Source of the DNA: Amborella trichopoda
Lineage: Eukaryota; Streptophyta; Magnoliopsida; Amborellales; Amborellaceae
Direction of reading: 5' to 3'
Length of the DNA stretch: 64,000 nucleotides
NCBI RefSeq assembly: GCF_000471905.2
Contig: NW_006497735.1
Location: 2,267,693-2,331,692, forward strand
Made by a program: the position numbers and the translations under genes. How positions within the stretch are numbered: the first letter of the stretch is position 1; the number at the start of each line of letters is the position of its first letter. A model generated the notes under the pieces. That model had not been told where the DNA came from. It searched no databases and worked only from the letters and a program-made list of their open reading frames with translations. Below, piece after piece: positions 11,786 to 23,620 of the stretch.

Positions 11786-12077
11786 GGCCGCTGCAACTGT
11801 GAAGAGTGTGTGAGTAAAAGGGATTATTCAAAGCCCCATTCTTGCATAACAGCTGCCATTGCCATACAATATATCAAATAGTAGATTAATGGTGAATTAA
11901 TTTTGTTTGTTTGAATACGAGAAAGGTTAGACACTAGTCCATCAGCTTCTCTCTTGTACCGAAAAGTTTAGAGTGATGATATTGGACACTTGTTGATTTG
12001 ATAATTGGTGAATAGAAAGTCATAAAATCAATGAGAAAAACAAACTAGAGTTATTTATGCATGACACAAAAACAAAA

Positions 12078-12458
12078 GGGAAAATTTTATAAAGAGCCGA
12101 GGCTCTAAATAATCAAATTAGAGCCTATCTCAAAAATTTCATGAGGTTATTTTGATGCTTAAATATCTTCAAATTGATCATCTCAACATCAAGATGCATG
12201 GATATGAGGAAAAAATAATTTTAAGGTTTAAAAATAATGTATTTTGTAATGTATTTTTGAACCGTCAATTTTTAAGATTTTCAAGTTTCTATAGATCTGT
12301 CGATCTACACTATTTTTAAAGCTTTAAACTTTATAAATAAAAATAAAAATATATTTTAAAGCTATTACAAAGATTTCCAATTTTGAAACCACAGTTCTCG
12401 ATACTATTTGAAAATAGGCTCTAATTTGATTGTTTAGAGACTGGGCTCTATACAAACC
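12078..12458. mobile_element. MITE-like element, diverged copy 3
   Basis: The left arm AGAGCCGAGGCTCTAAATAA and the right arm TTGATTGTTTAGAGACTGGG CTC are inverted. The interior is similar to the copies at 2899 and 5855 at lower identity. It sits upstream of SCPL gene A exon 1. Confidence 0.65.
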
Positions 12459-12616
12459 ACACCCAATACAAAAAGTTTTATTTTTTATAATTATTAGGTG
12501 AAAGGTTCGACTCGTGTCTTGTCTTTCTTTTCCAGTTTGTCCATTAGTCCAATGTTACTGACATGGTTTTAAATTTCTATTTTTTATTTTTACTTATTTT
12601 TACTCAGGGCCAGTTC

Positions 12617-12752
12617 GATATCCCAAACCTTGGACCGCTTGTCCAATAAGCGAGCTCTAATCGCTATTCTGTAGCAATAAGGCACATAAGTACTGGTCCA
12701 CGTCCTGAACCTCAGAACCCTTAAACCTTGCCGGTCCAAGTTTTGGGACATC
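12617..12752. repeat. 136-bp inverted-repeat (foldback) element
   Basis: GATATCCCAAACCTTGGACC at 12617-12636 is answered by GGTCCAAGTTTTGGGACATC at 12733-12752, which is its inverse with two mismatches. The interior is non-coding. It is a small foldback or MITE relic. Confidence 0.6.
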
Positions 12753-13074
12753 ACACCACCACAACCTCACGAATTGTTTTTTAAAAAAGATGAACTTAAA
12801 CTGGATATTTGCTAAAAGTGCCTCCACACCACCCACCAGGTCATCTTTTCATGACCAAAGTGCCTCCTCCCCGTAGCACCATTTTTCTCTCTGTATGCCC
12901 CCTCTTTCACTCGTTCCACCATCTCTCTCTCCTTCCTCTTATCACTATTTTTCTATCTACACCACCTCTCTTCCCACATACCACCATTTTTCTATCTCTA
13001 CACCTTGACAATAGAATACAGATGAAGGATACAACAAAGAGGCCAATCCTTGGAATTTATTAATTTAAATCCTT

Positions 13075-13760
13075 GTCACAAGACAAGAAGGTTACTTCTT
13101 ATATTACAAGAAATCTGGTTATACAAAAGATTGTTATGATTTAAAAAATAAGCAGATGGCTAAGAGAAATGATAGCCATGATGAAGTAAGTGCTATTTAT
13201 GATGGGGTTACTTTAGTGTTGTATCCACAACATTATCTACTGAAGATACTTGGTTTTGTACTCTGGTGCTTCATTTAATGTTTATCCTGAAAGATCATAA
13301 TTTTCATCATATACAAGTGTAGATAGGCATTTTTGTCTATCTTAGCGATAAACGTGCACGTAAGATTTTGGGCAGTGGAAACACATATAAAAAAAGTATG
13401 ATGTTATTGTTTGGATATTTAAAAATGTGAAACATGTGTAGAATTTGAAGAAGAGCTTATTTGACTTCCTTATCTCAATATGTGGCCTCCATCAGGCAAG
13501 GTGGAGTACTCAAAGTTTCAAATGGGGCTCTATTGATAATGAAGGAAGTCTAGGAAGAAAACATATATATTGTTAGGAAATACAACTGGAAATGAAAATG
13601 TAAATTTAGTTGTAGAAGAAGAAGTTCGGCAAGAGGTACATGGTTTTGGCAATGGAAAAACTTGATGGGGCAAAGCAAGTTCTATATTCGGCAAAGTAGA
13701 CAAATTAAGAATTTGGAGTTTCACAAGAGGATATAAAGCCAGAAGCACCTCTCTTCAAAG
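13075..13760 (+). pseudogene. Ty1/copia gag-protease-integrase remnant
   Basis: Broken plus-strand frames show the order expected of a copia polyprotein. A Gag zinc-knuckle end reads YYKKSGYTKDCYDLKNKQ at about 13105-13155. A protease motif YSGASFNVYPER follows at about 13260-13295, in place of the usual DSGAS. At about 13485-13540, QGGVLKVSNGALLIMKE matches the GAG-pre-integrase block. Several stops and frameshifts interrupt it. Catalytic Asp of the protease reads as Tyr in this frame. No reverse transcriptase is recognised downstream. Confidence 0.65.
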
Positions 13761-14380
13761 TAATAATCTAAATTTGGTGATGAAAGGGCTGATGTTGCCA
13801 TGATTTGTATTAAAATTATCATTTCATTTGTTTGTTCTTCGATTGACTTGTATTTAATTTAGGAAGAAAATATTGGAATGGTGGGATGGGCACTTGGAAA
13901 TTTAAGAAGTATAGGTAAGTATTGCCAAAGTTTTGATCTTATGTGAGACTTTATCGGAATGACTTATGCAAATGATATCGATGATATGAGATCAAGGATT
14001 GTGCTCGTAGGTGTAGAAGAAATAATTCACCAAAAGCATATGCGAAGGCAAGATGGCCCCAAGAATAGAAGGATAAGTGCGTTGAAGAAGGTGGAGTTTG
14101 CATGAGAACCACAAGCACAAAGCAGGGTGACGAAGGCATTCTCATGGATGTGTTTTTTATCTGGAGAGCTTGCAGTGTTGGCTATGTTATCTAGTTTTTT
14201 TAAAAAAAGAATAACATGATATGGATGGATAATAGTGCATTTGTGGTGATTTTAGAGACTTGGTGATTTATCTTCAAGTATAAGATTGTTATTTTTGAAG
14301 CCAAATCACATATGTAAGACTTAAGTTTTCTTATACCCTGTTTTGTGCCTTGTTGTTACCCAGTTTTCAAACAAAAAAAG
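13761..14380. other. Possible continuation of the copia relic, unassigned
   Basis: Only short frames; no domain recognised. It may be decayed pol sequence of the element to the left. Confidence 0.3.
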
Positions 14381-14399
14381 AGGTAGCTCATGTTCTATT

Positions 14400-14545
14400 T
14401 TATTGTGTTATAAAGAGTAGAAAGGGTAATTTACATAAAAAAGAGGTAATTCGTGAAAAAGAGGTAATTCAAGACGTAGTTCGTAAATGGGAGGTAGTTC
14501 ACAAAAATGAGGTAATTCGTGAAAAGGATGTAATTCATTTATATT
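14400..14545. repeat. Tandem repeat of GAGGTAATTCGTGAAAAA-like units
   Basis: Five to six units of roughly 18-24 bp with core GAGGTAATTCGTGAAAAA. They keep a plus frame open as KEVIREKEVIQ-like repeats; no protein is claimed. Confidence 0.6.
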
Positions 14546-15775
14546 TCTTTTTTACTTTTCCCTCATATTTTCTAGACCATTGAATTAGATCTATCCAAGG
14601 ACTGTGGTGCTTTGATAGTCCTATATACAACGGACTTGTTTCTATTTTATTTGAGAGAGAGAGTAAGAGGACGACTGTGAGAAATGAAGGAGAGAGAGAG
14701 CTCACGTTAGAGATTTTGAGGCCCTACTTTTACCCTGTTTTGAAGAGAGAGTGGGTAATATGAGAGAGTGCTGTTGTGGGTTTGAAGTAAAACCAGTTCT
14801 AGTGTAAGGAAGTCATATGGAGGAAGCCTGCCAGCGTTGTAAACGGACTTAGTAGAGAGAAACCCCTTTGGTTGAAGGTTTTTGGGTATGCTTCACCTTG
14901 TAATCTTTTTGAATTAGTATATAAAGTCTCGCACCATTATCTAATAGATGTAGATCGTTATTTGTGGCTAAACAACATTGAAGCTTGTGTCATTTCATAG
15001 TTGATTGTTTTTCCATTATTTTCATTGTCCGAGATTTCATATAGCTTCTATTGTATGTTTATGTAGACTGGATGCACAATAGTTATTCATGCTTCACACC
15101 CTTGCTGTTTGCACCACTTTCGAAAAGCACTACTGGTATAAAAGCTTATGCTCAACTCAATACCCTCCTTCATATCCTCTGTCAGAGGAAATAACTTCAG
15201 ATCAAATCAAGGGACCCTTATTTGCATACTGTGACTTGATGTTCAAACAATATTTAAATAAGAAAAAAAAGTAAGTTTCATACTCTCTTATCTAGATAGA
15301 GCCTCTAAGGGTTTGGCTTTAGGATGACCGGATGATTGGGTTTGGCCTCAATTGTGATATTGCACGGCTTATGTGTGTCCTCATAAACAAAATTAGGGTT
15401 TCTTCATTGTTATGGTTTCTTCCTTATAACCAAAGAAGAGGTCCGAACAAATGGGCTGAAGGAAAGTTCAAGAGAGAGATAGAGAGAGAGAAGACAATCC
15501 AAGCCCTCCCGGTCGCCTCCGGGCCCTCACATGGTTCGACCTAGGTAGTGAGTTCTTAAACCCAGTAGGAACTTATCCATTACCCTACTAGAGCCATTCA
15601 TATGCCTGGTCCTAGTAAGGCTAGATGAGTCTTTGTAATAGGAAATATGGGATGTAAATCCAAGTTGTTATGAAAATGAACAATGGAGATGTAGTTAGGA
15701 TTTTTCATTATTTTACTATTTTATTTTTGAAAAGAGTAATATACAGGCATGGAGGTTTGAGGAGTTTGTAGTTTG
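14546..15775. other. Non-coding stretch, GA-rich blocks, possible old LTR
   Basis: At 14650-14780 and 15460-15500 there are GAGAGA tracts. At about 14920 there is a TATA-like word (GTATATAAAGTCTCGC), as might occur in a copia LTR downstream of the relic at 13 kb. No matching second LTR was found, so this stays a suggestion. Confidence 0.25.
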
Positions 15776-15779
15776 GAAA

Positions 15780-16025
15780 AAGTCTAAGTTTACAACCTAA
15801 TTTATAGAGTAAGGTGGTAGTAATGTCGTCTATTATTTGGATGGTGTAGGTATGACATTATTTTAAAAAATGTGTCATTTTCAATGTTATTTTAAAAGAT
15901 GTGTCAAACCTATATCATCTAACTGAAATAAACAATATAGTTGTTACTATATAAAAACTGTAGATATGTCAAATCTACATCATCTAACCAAAATGAACAA
16001 TGCAGTTGTTACGTATAAAAACTGT
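15780..16025. repeat. Inverted and direct repeat cluster (MITE relic)
   Basis: A block reading GTCAAACCTATATCATCTAA, then ATAAACAATATAGTTGTTAC and TATAAAAACTGTA is doubled at about 15903-16025. An imperfect inverse of it lies at about 15810-15865 (GTAGTAATGTCG ... GGTGTAGGTATGACAT). Confidence 0.45.
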
Positions 16026-17345
16026 ACCCTTTATCTTAGCTTACTAGTTCCCTCCATTTTATCTTAGCGACCGTGGCATTTATGTTCCTGCATGATAGAA
16101 TCTCCCAAGGCCAGTGAGCTTTTTATAACAATATTATTATTGAAATAGAAAAATTGTATTTCTATTTGAATATTATTATTTTCTCTAAATCGTTTCTTCT
16201 CATTTTTTTTTTTCCCATTTCTCTCTTATTTCCACATAGGATATGCACTTTTCTAAGCTTTTTAATTTCCCTCCCTATTGTCGTTTTTCTTGGTTTTTAA
16301 CTTTCCCTTCTCCTTAAAAACATCGGGAATCCCAATCATTCAAAGGTCTCATTCTTATATTTATTCATTAATGATACAAGGTAATGTTTGGTATGTCCCA
16401 CTATTCATGAGTAATATCAGTTCCCCCCTCATTACATGAAAAACAGAGACATTCTCTTGTCCGCCTGCTAAATGTTTTCCCGAATTAAGGTTACAGTCAG
16501 CAAGCTCCAAACACCGCACTTTCAGTCTACAGAATGATTGAGTTTAGGCTGAAATTAATTTCATATTTAAAGAGAACTCAATATAATGTGTGAAACTGAG
16601 GTCCAATTTGGATTGGTGTCTCAGTTATTGCACCAAACAACCTTTTTCCATTCAAGCAGGGCAATCTTCGATAGCTATCGGTTCCACACCAAACACGAAA
16701 TTCAGTGGCCCTGAGCATAAGAGGTTTTATGTAACTTCAAAGCTATCCAAATGACACTTTGGTTTCGGTTTTGGTTTCTCATTTCTTTATACAGCGTAAC
16801 ATCACTTTGTATTAGAAGTGCATTTTAGCAAATATTTGTTGCCGTAAAGATGTCACCATGGTTATGACTTTCCATGATCACTTTTGAAATTCATTGAATA
16901 TGTACTATTTTCTTAAAAACAATGCACCCTATCAAAATCAAAGGACAGTCACCTAAATTTTCATCATTGGGAAAAACTTCCATTACTTGTGATATGATTG
17001 AAAAGGTGAAAACACATCCATTCTATGGATTTGGTTGGGCACTACTTTTATCATTCTACACAGCAAGGACAAGGGCATCATTTGCATAGAAATTCTACTA
17101 GAGTTGTTGTTTATAAGAAAAATTTAAGTATTATCTTGAGCAGTACAAGTTCACACTACTGGCAAGAAAATATTACTTGCGCAAATAATATGTATATCAC
17201 ATACTTCTCACAAGGTTAAAGGCATCAATTATGTGTCCTAATCGTGATGTCTCCCATTAAGAACATCAGACATCATCTGATCACATACCATGAAACTCAG
17301 CATCTGAAATCATCTGGAATTTCCAGACATGAATGAATACTTATT
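16026..17345. other. No gene seen
   Basis: AT-rich DNA downstream of the SCPL gene B stop codon. Nothing recognisable on either strand. The plus-strand open frame at 17025-17219 has no recognisable domain. Confidence 0.4.
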
Positions 17346-17432
17346 TCATAGGGAATCACTGCCATCAATCCATCGTCTGTAAGCCTCCAAACCCTCGATA
17401 GGTGTGTATTCTGGGACAGTATGGCCTGATCC
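17346..17432 (-). CDS. SCPL gene B terminal exon
   Basis: Begins after acceptor cag|GGATCAGG and encodes GSGHTVPEYTP with the catalytic His, then EGLEAYRRWIDG and a stop at 17346-17348. The length of the tail after the His is typical of the family. It joins the exon at 17654-17699 in phase 0. Confidence 0.85.
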   Translation of the reverse strand, partial: GSGHTVPEYTPIEGLEAYRRWIDGSDSL

Positions 17433-17653
17433 CTGTCAATTGTCACACCAATCATTTTCTGTCGAACTCACATAGTAGCAAGTGGTTCTGAGAAAATCTT
17501 AGTTGAAATAAAGAAGAAAATGCAGTTTCCAGGGTTATGAACATCATCACAAACCACAAGGCTGTAAGTTTGAAATCCACTTATTTAAGAAGAAAAATAA
17601 ATAAAAGATATTGATGACGTTCAATGGGATTAACAGTTTGAGTAACATGATAC

Positions 17654-17699
17654 CCTGAATGTGGCGTCCAGTAAATTATGCTCATATCGAATTGCGTAC
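17654..17699 (-). CDS. SCPL gene B penultimate exon
   Basis: A 46-nt exon encoding YAIRYEHNLLDATFR, corresponding to the GYTQGYENNLTF... strand of the family. The acceptor cag|G and donor AGG|GTATCA are intact, and it receives GG from the previous exon to make AGY. Confidence 0.75.
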
Positions 17700-18040
17700 C
17701 TGAAAACCAAACACAAATTTGTCACTGCCAGTCATTTTTCAGTAACCAAATTTCCTCTACGAGTATGATAAGGTGGGGTGCATGAATAACCATTTACTGA
17801 ACATATATAAAAATTTCATTTTTCCTTTGTTGCTTTGTATGAATAACCATGATTCACTGGCCTCATAAATGACAATGGAAACCATCAGCCTAACCCATCT
17901 AGTGTCGCACACTCATGTCCACATAGATGACCCTGGCTTATCCAAGAACACCAAAATAAAAAGCTGAAAATCAAATGGTCAGCATGCCCTTCTAGATCAT
18001 GTTACCATGTTTGTTTAGTTAATAGATTAAGACTATATAC

Positions 18041-18154
18041 CCTGCTATTTGGTCGCCTACAAACCATGGTCGCCATTTCTCGATCTTTGTATAATTCAAC
18101 AATTTTATCCATTCCATGGTTGCGAGATATGAAACAAACATGTCATGGTCTCCA
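18041..18154 (-). CDS. SCPL gene B exon with catalytic Asp
   Basis: With the previous exon it reads IYNGDHDMFVSY, then EWIKLLNY and WRPWFVGDQIAG. The family form is IYSGDHDMCVPF ... WRPW ... GQVAGY. The catalytic Asp lies in the DHDM block and is retained. The acceptor is cag|T and the donor GG|GTATAT. Confidence 0.85.
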
Positions 18155-18159
18155 CTGAA

Positions 18160-19735
18160 AACAAATATAGAAAGCAACTTGTTAGAAAATACCCACATGG
18201 AGTTTCCAGGAAATCACATAAGATGGAATACATAGAAGCTTTTTAAATTTTCACTCAACTGTTAAAAACAAGGCAGCTGTCTATAGTACAGTCTGGGAGA
18301 TCTAGTAACAAGCTCACTGAGAAGAGGGTGTGCCAATAATGTATGAAATGGCCATCCAAAATCCAATATACTCGAGACCAAACTAACAAATAAATGAACA
18401 CTATACAAAGCACATGAGGTCTATACTAAGCAAGACAAATGAATCAAGGCCGATGCATATTTGGAAATAGGCATCAACAAATTTAAAGAATGAAAAGCAA
18501 TCAGGCGATAAATGCTAATATCAGGCAACACATTAGGCAGCAGTGGCAGGAGCGGTGAGCCACTATCCGCAATCAATGCAATGATGGGAAAACACTTCAA
18601 AACTAAATAAAAATGCGATAAAGCATTCAGTCATCACATATTACAATAACACTGTCCAGGAAGGAATATACTTACAATGATCATCACTATTTGGAGAAAA
18701 ACATTGTGATGAAAATATCACAATAAAAAACAGATTTAAACATCAAAGATGATCAAGAATTTTACAACCAGGCAAGGCTCCATAATTTCACCCATGATAG
18801 ACACAAGCTCTCTATATTACAGTGTCAGACAGAAGGGTAATTCTGAGATAGTACTACAATTGCATAGCCCATTGATTTAGCAGCAATAAAAGATTCTTTA
18901 ATCATTCAAAAAGTATGATGTGGAACCCATAAAATGAGCAGATACTTCCTTCTTCTTTTTTTTGAATGAGAAGATACTTCCTTTTAGCACTAAATCAGAT
19001 AAAAACATGAATCTCATCCATTCATTCACTAATCAAGGATATAAGTAAGTAGAAACTCAAACAAAATTTCCTCTTTTCCTTTACATGTTAAAATCCATGC
19101 GCACCACTTTTTCAAAATAATAATTAACTAGTAGTCAACTCTCAAATTTTAAAATCCAATTGCAATTTGCAAATTTAACTACAAGACTTAACAAAAAAGG
19201 GGAAAAAAAATCTAAGATGCAAGAAGTGAATTTTGAAATTCATGTCAAATGCATACAAGGTAGACCTTTTTTGTCTTAACAGACCAAGGATATCTAAACC
19301 TGATCAATGACTACCCTCGATGAACTTTGCAAACGCCAGAACTAACCTGCGGAATTCCTAAACAGACTTTTTCGACCTTCCTATCCGTATACAAGAAAAT
19401 GCAGTGCACATGCTCTCTCCCTGAAATTACAATTTTTCACTAAAATTCTAAATAAATAAAACCTTAAGCAATGGAAAAGCAAGTGAAACACTAAAGTATT
19501 AAAATAAAGCTGTACGTACATGCAAAAAACACATTAATCACCTTCTCTTATTTGAGATGCTCCTTTTTCAACATGAAAATAAGTATAGAGCCATCTAATT
19601 ATCCATTTAGGTAAACATTCGATCTCAAATACTACAAAGCGACGAAACATACTCAAATACTACAAACCAACAAAACGGCTAACACTCGATCTCAAATACT
19701 ACAAACCAATAAAACATACTCAAATACTACAAACC
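18160..19735. other. Intron of SCPL gene B, no gene seen
   Basis: AT-rich intronic DNA without recognisable coding content. A short direct repeat (CAAATACTACAAACCAA words) occurs at about 19630-19735. Confidence 0.5.
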
Positions 19736-20098
19736 AAGGTACTCGAGACCTGACCGAGTTGAGTTCCTCGGGCGAGTCCGAGTAACTCGTCCGAGTCCAG
19801 CTCATTTTTCTTTAAAGAAGATGAAGAAAAAAAATGATTATATAAAATATGAGTGCCACTTTTACCAATGAAGTTGTAGACTGGATGCTGGTTGGTCCCC
19901 CTTACATAAATGGACCTCTTTACAAGGCCAAAATTTATTCATTGAGCTAACCAGTAAACCATTCAAGCATATCTGACATAAAATTAAGCTAGTAATATAT
20001 TTAAAGTTTAAAAACATGTACAACCTACTCGGCCAAAACTCGTGCTGAGTTACTTGGCCGAGTCTGAGCTGCCTCGGGCGAGTCTCAGAACAGTGAGA
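19735..20098. mobile_element. Inverted-repeat element with ACTCGGCCGAGTC-type arms
   Basis: The left arm (GTACTCGAGACCTGACCGAG, then CTCGGGCGAGTCCGAGTAAC) is mirrored by the right arm (GAGTTACTTGGCCGAGTCTG, then CTCGGGCGAGTCTCAGAACA). The spacer is AT-rich, about 360 bp in all. It is a non-autonomous element, possibly hAT-like from its CA..TG ends; no clean target-site duplication was found. Confidence 0.5.
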
Positions 20099-20176
20099 AA
20101 GCTATTTAGGCAAACACTAGATCTCAAATACAACAAACCAACAAACCATACTTCAAAGATAGAGAAACAAAATTAC

Positions 20177-20294
20177 TTGTATATAAAGGCCTGATAACCT
20201 TTCATGGTGAGGTTTAAGTGGTACTCAACCAAGCTTCTTTCTTCCACACGATGTGTCAGACGTTTTGTGCACCTTTCCCAAATTCCAGATACTT
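20177..20294 (-). CDS. SCPL gene B exon before the DHDM block
   Basis: Encodes VSGIWERCTKRLTHR, then LVEYHLNLTMKGYQAFIY, matching the family's G-W-E-x-C ... YHxNLTxxGYRALIY segment. The acceptor is cag|AA and the donor AA|GTAATT. Phase joins to 18154 to give IYNGDHDM. Its upstream neighbour is 12.6 kb away, across the inserted gypsy element. Confidence 0.8.
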
Positions 20295-20299
20295 CTGTG

Positions 20300-20877
20300 A
20301 ATATAAAGAAAAGAAAATTTACCTTCACTGAAGAGGATAGACATAAGTATAGATTAATCATAGATTATAACATTGTCACAAAGTATTTATGGGTTGCAAT
20401 AATTTGCTACGGCTAATGATTCACAAAAAGTGAAAACATAAACAATTTGCTAAAGGTCATGAAACCCAAAGAGAATCTTAGATCACGTGTTATATTAAAA
20501 CAAAATAAATGTGCACTTCATTGTAGAGGATATAAACAAACTTCACTATAATAGAATGAGATTCTTCATAGTTAAGGGTTTCTCTAAATAGATGGGACTC
20601 CAAGACAGCCAATTTCAGAAATAAATGAAATTTGGACTTCCTTGAAAAGGGACGACACGCATCCAAAGTGGGCCACATACCAAATGGTAGGAAATCTAGG
20701 GTTTTCTTGTGGAATGATAGCGTTGAAGAAGACAAGAGGTTCAACTTGTTCTGTTGTAAGGGCATGAGTTTTCTAGATGCTAGTATGGTTACAAAAAATC
20801 CGATTTAAGAGCATCTAAAGGTTGCTAGTTCATTGGTTAGGCTTTCATAGTAGGTGGTCATAACCAGAAACAAAAAA
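20300..20877. other. Intronic sequence between SCPL exon and gypsy 5' LTR
   Basis: No gene seen. Minus-frame openings at 20490-20765 have no recognisable domain. Confidence 0.4.
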
Positions 20878-21558
20878 TGATGCAAATCGCATCTAGGAGT
20901 TTTTGGCTCCCAGGACATGTTTGTCATTTTTAAGTTCTTTTTGGTCACTGGGACTAGATTGTCATTTTCATAAATTTTTTTTTGTCGCAGGGATGTATTT
21001 GTCATTGTCTCTTTGTTTTCAGCCCTAGGATATATTTGTCATTTTGGAATTTGTTAAGGCCTAGGGAATTTGAAGTAGAGACAAGTAATTTATTGTGTAA
21101 AAGTTTTCATGAGTCCAAAAGTCAAAATTGTAGTTTCAATGTATAGGAATTTGGCTTCATGGATGGGAACTTTGGTGCAAGAAGGTTGCATGTAAGTATG
21201 GGAAATAGGGCACAGGGGTAATCTAGTCAATTTCATATTTTGTTAGGGGTATTTGGATCATTTTCTAATTCAAGATTAGTTTATATGTATGGAACATTAT
21301 TGTAATAGTTAGTTACTTTTGTTGATAATTGATAATGAAATGTTCTTCCTCCTTGGTGTAGAAAGAAAGTTCCCATCCTTGCGTACCAAGAGTACCTTTA
21401 GTTGGAAGGTCATCCTTGTGTACTGCAAGAACCTTGAGTTTGACAAGATTAGGGACCGAAAATCCCCTTTCTGTTCACTCCCTTGTTCAAGTTCAAGGAA
21501 ACCGGGTCATTGTCGCACAATCAGCCTTAGATCTATACTTTATGTTGCCAGTTTTGCA
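20878..21558 (+). repeat. Gypsy 5' LTR
   Basis: 681 bp, beginning TGATGCAAATCGCATC and ending TTTTGCA. It aligns along its length with the 3' LTR at 29898-31839 once the insertion there is removed. Repeated TTTGTCATTTT words occur in its first half. Confidence 0.85.
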
Positions 21559-21563
21559 CCATT

Positions 21564-21577
21564 TGGTATCAAAGAAT
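21564..21577 (+). promoter_or_regulatory. Gypsy primer-binding site (tRNA-Met type)
   Basis: TGGTATCAAAGAAT lies five nt after the LTR end and resembles the initiator tRNA-Met site TGGTATCAGAGC, with mismatches at its 3' side. Confidence 0.6.
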
Positions 21578-21587
21578 ATTTGCGGGT

Positions 21588-22109
21588 ATGGCTGCTCATG
21601 GTAGAGGTCGTGGCCGAAGAAATGTAGGTCATGAACTCAATAGGTAGGTGGCGACTGTGCACAATTTAAAGGAGTTGGTGTCTGTACTTTTGGAAGATAG
21701 AACTCAGCGAAATGCAAGAAGATCCCCGGCTGTAGATTCCATCCATGAGAGCTTGTTTGGAGAGCACTGTGAATCGGAGATGGAGACAACTTCACTTATT
21801 TCAGAAGCAAGGACTGATTCATGTGAAAGAGTGGGTTCACAAAGGTATCAACAAAAGCATGAGTTGGATAGTGACTCAAGTGTCCAAATTGAGAGCAGTA
21901 GGCGAACACGATGCCATGAAGACGACTCAGGTATTAAAGTCGACTTACTTGAATTTTCTTATTCTTTATCACCAGAAACGTTTTTAGGTTGGTTGAGCGC
22001 AGTAGAAAGATTCATTGAATGGAAGGATTTGTCAAATACAAAGAAAGCAAAATTAGTTGCGATTAAGCTTCTGGGACTTGCATCCCCTTGGTAGGATTAA
22101 TTTCAAGAG
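21588..22109 (+). pseudogene. Gypsy gag, 5' part
   Basis: The ATG at 21588 starts MAAHGRGRGRRNVGHELNR, followed immediately by a stop. The frame continues through an acidic, variable stretch to FLGWLSAVERFIEWKDL, the conserved Gag helix seen in plant gypsy elements (FxxWLxxVExxFxxKxL). It ends at a stop and then the inserted LINE. The rest of gag resumes near 25290. Confidence 0.7.
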
Positions 22110-22399
22110 GCAAGACTTTTTTTTTTGAGTAAAGTTAACTTTGTATTGCTGTAGAGTGTTAGAGTACAGAAGAGGGATCCGAGAGTACCCACAAGTCGGG
22201 TCTCTCGGTGAAAAAATAGTTCAAGAGACCTTGTACAAAAATTGGGTTTATAGACCTGTCCTATCACAATAGGTATACTTGTGAGTTACAAAAAATGGTG
22301 CTTAAGATTTGCCCGATTACAAGATCTGTACTAGGTGTAACTAAACTCATGTATGCCCTCTGTGGTCCAGAGAAAAAAAGGAAATGGACAGGGCGGGGT

Positions 22400-22810
22400 C
22401 TTCTGCTTGGGCCCTAGCTCCATCTTTCATCAGAAGATCAACGAACTCATTGGATGTCCTCTAGGTATGCTTTCATAAGACGACCATATCCTTGCAAGTG
22501 TAAGCAATCTCATCAAAATTCGAAGATAGGTACCATGGAGGTGGTAAAGGGCCTCCTGCCCAGGAGATGACATTTTGAGCGTCTCCTTCCACCAGCAAGT
22601 GTGATCCTCATGAATGGTTGAAGCTTTTAAGACCCAAGAGCAGAGCCATGGCTTCAGCATACTGAGAGTCTTCGTATCCTAAGTGCTCGGAATAAGTGAA
22701 CAGGATATTGCGATGATGGTCTCGGAAGACACCTCCGGCTTCAACAGGGCCAGGGTTCCCTAGAGAGCAATCATCGAAATTAAGTTTAATGATGCCTTCT
22801 GGAGGTGGCA
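22400..22810 (-). pseudogene. LINE RNase H domain
   Basis: The minus frame reads LNFDDCSLGNPGPVEAGGVF, then SQYAEAMALLLGL and, after a stop, LLVEGDAQNVI. These are the D...E...D elements of the plant-type RNase H found at the C-terminus of some plant L1 LINEs (consensus NFDGASxGNPGPAGxGG). One nonsense codon and a later frameshift disable it. Confidence 0.75.
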
Positions 22811-22940
22811 GCCAGTTGTTGGGTCTTTGGAGCTTCTGTGGTTGGAGATAGAGGATGTTTTCACATTGGCTGAGAAAAGAGTTTGCTGAAATCCCTGAGA
22901 AGGCCCTGTAGAGAAGTGACCTTGTGGAAGAGAACTAAGA

Positions 22941-23620
22941 CTACGTTTTTGTGGCATTTAAGACCTTGGCATTCCTTTCTAACCAGATGACCCAGATAGT
23001 AGCTGCGATGGCATCCTTCCACAATATTCTACAGGCATTCGTCCAATGACAATCGTAGTACGAGGAGATAAGAGCCGTGACTGAGGGTGGAGTGACCCAT
23101 TGAAGGTGGAATAGCTGTAGCACTTGGCTCCACAGGTCATAAACAAGACTGCAGTGAATGAAGAGGTGTGGATTCGATTCCTCCTCACTCAAGCATATAA
23201 CACATCCGTTGGGGATTGGAATCCCTTTCTTTTGGAGCTGGTCAACTGTGAGAGCCTGTTGAGAACAAGCAATGCAATTGAAGGTCTGCACTTTGGGAAA
23301 AGCAATGGTGGACCAGACCTTGGAAAGGACAAAGATAGGATTGAGTGCGAAGATGGGGGGTTGAATAAGTCTTTTGTACAACGAGGCCACTGAGAAGGGA
23401 CCAGAGGGAGCAAGGGTCCAGACTAGAGAGTCCCTCCCAAGTGGAACTATGAAGATGGGATCCAAAGCAGCCGAAAGTGAGAGGAAAATTCTAGTTTCCT
23501 CTTCAGTTAGGTTTCTTTTGAAAGAGGGGTTCCAGACTCTTTGACCACCTGACAGGACCATTTCATCTGCTATGGTAGAGTCTTTGTTAAAGGCAAGATG
23601 GTACACGTACGGAAAGAGGT
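22941..23620 (-). pseudogene. LINE zf-RVT region (221-residue open segment)
   Basis: The open minus frame includes VWSTIAFPKVQTFNCIA, GIPIPNGCVICLSEEESNPH, LFIHCSLVYDLWSQVL and IWVIWLERNAKV. These are hallmarks of the zinc-binding region that follows reverse transcriptase in plant LINEs (C-x2-C...H...C with a W-x-ERNxR end). It is the longest undamaged piece of the element. Confidence 0.8.

Noticed and set aside
22979-23413. Frames on both strands overlapping the LINE zinc region
   Set aside because: Shadows of the 221-residue LINE frame.
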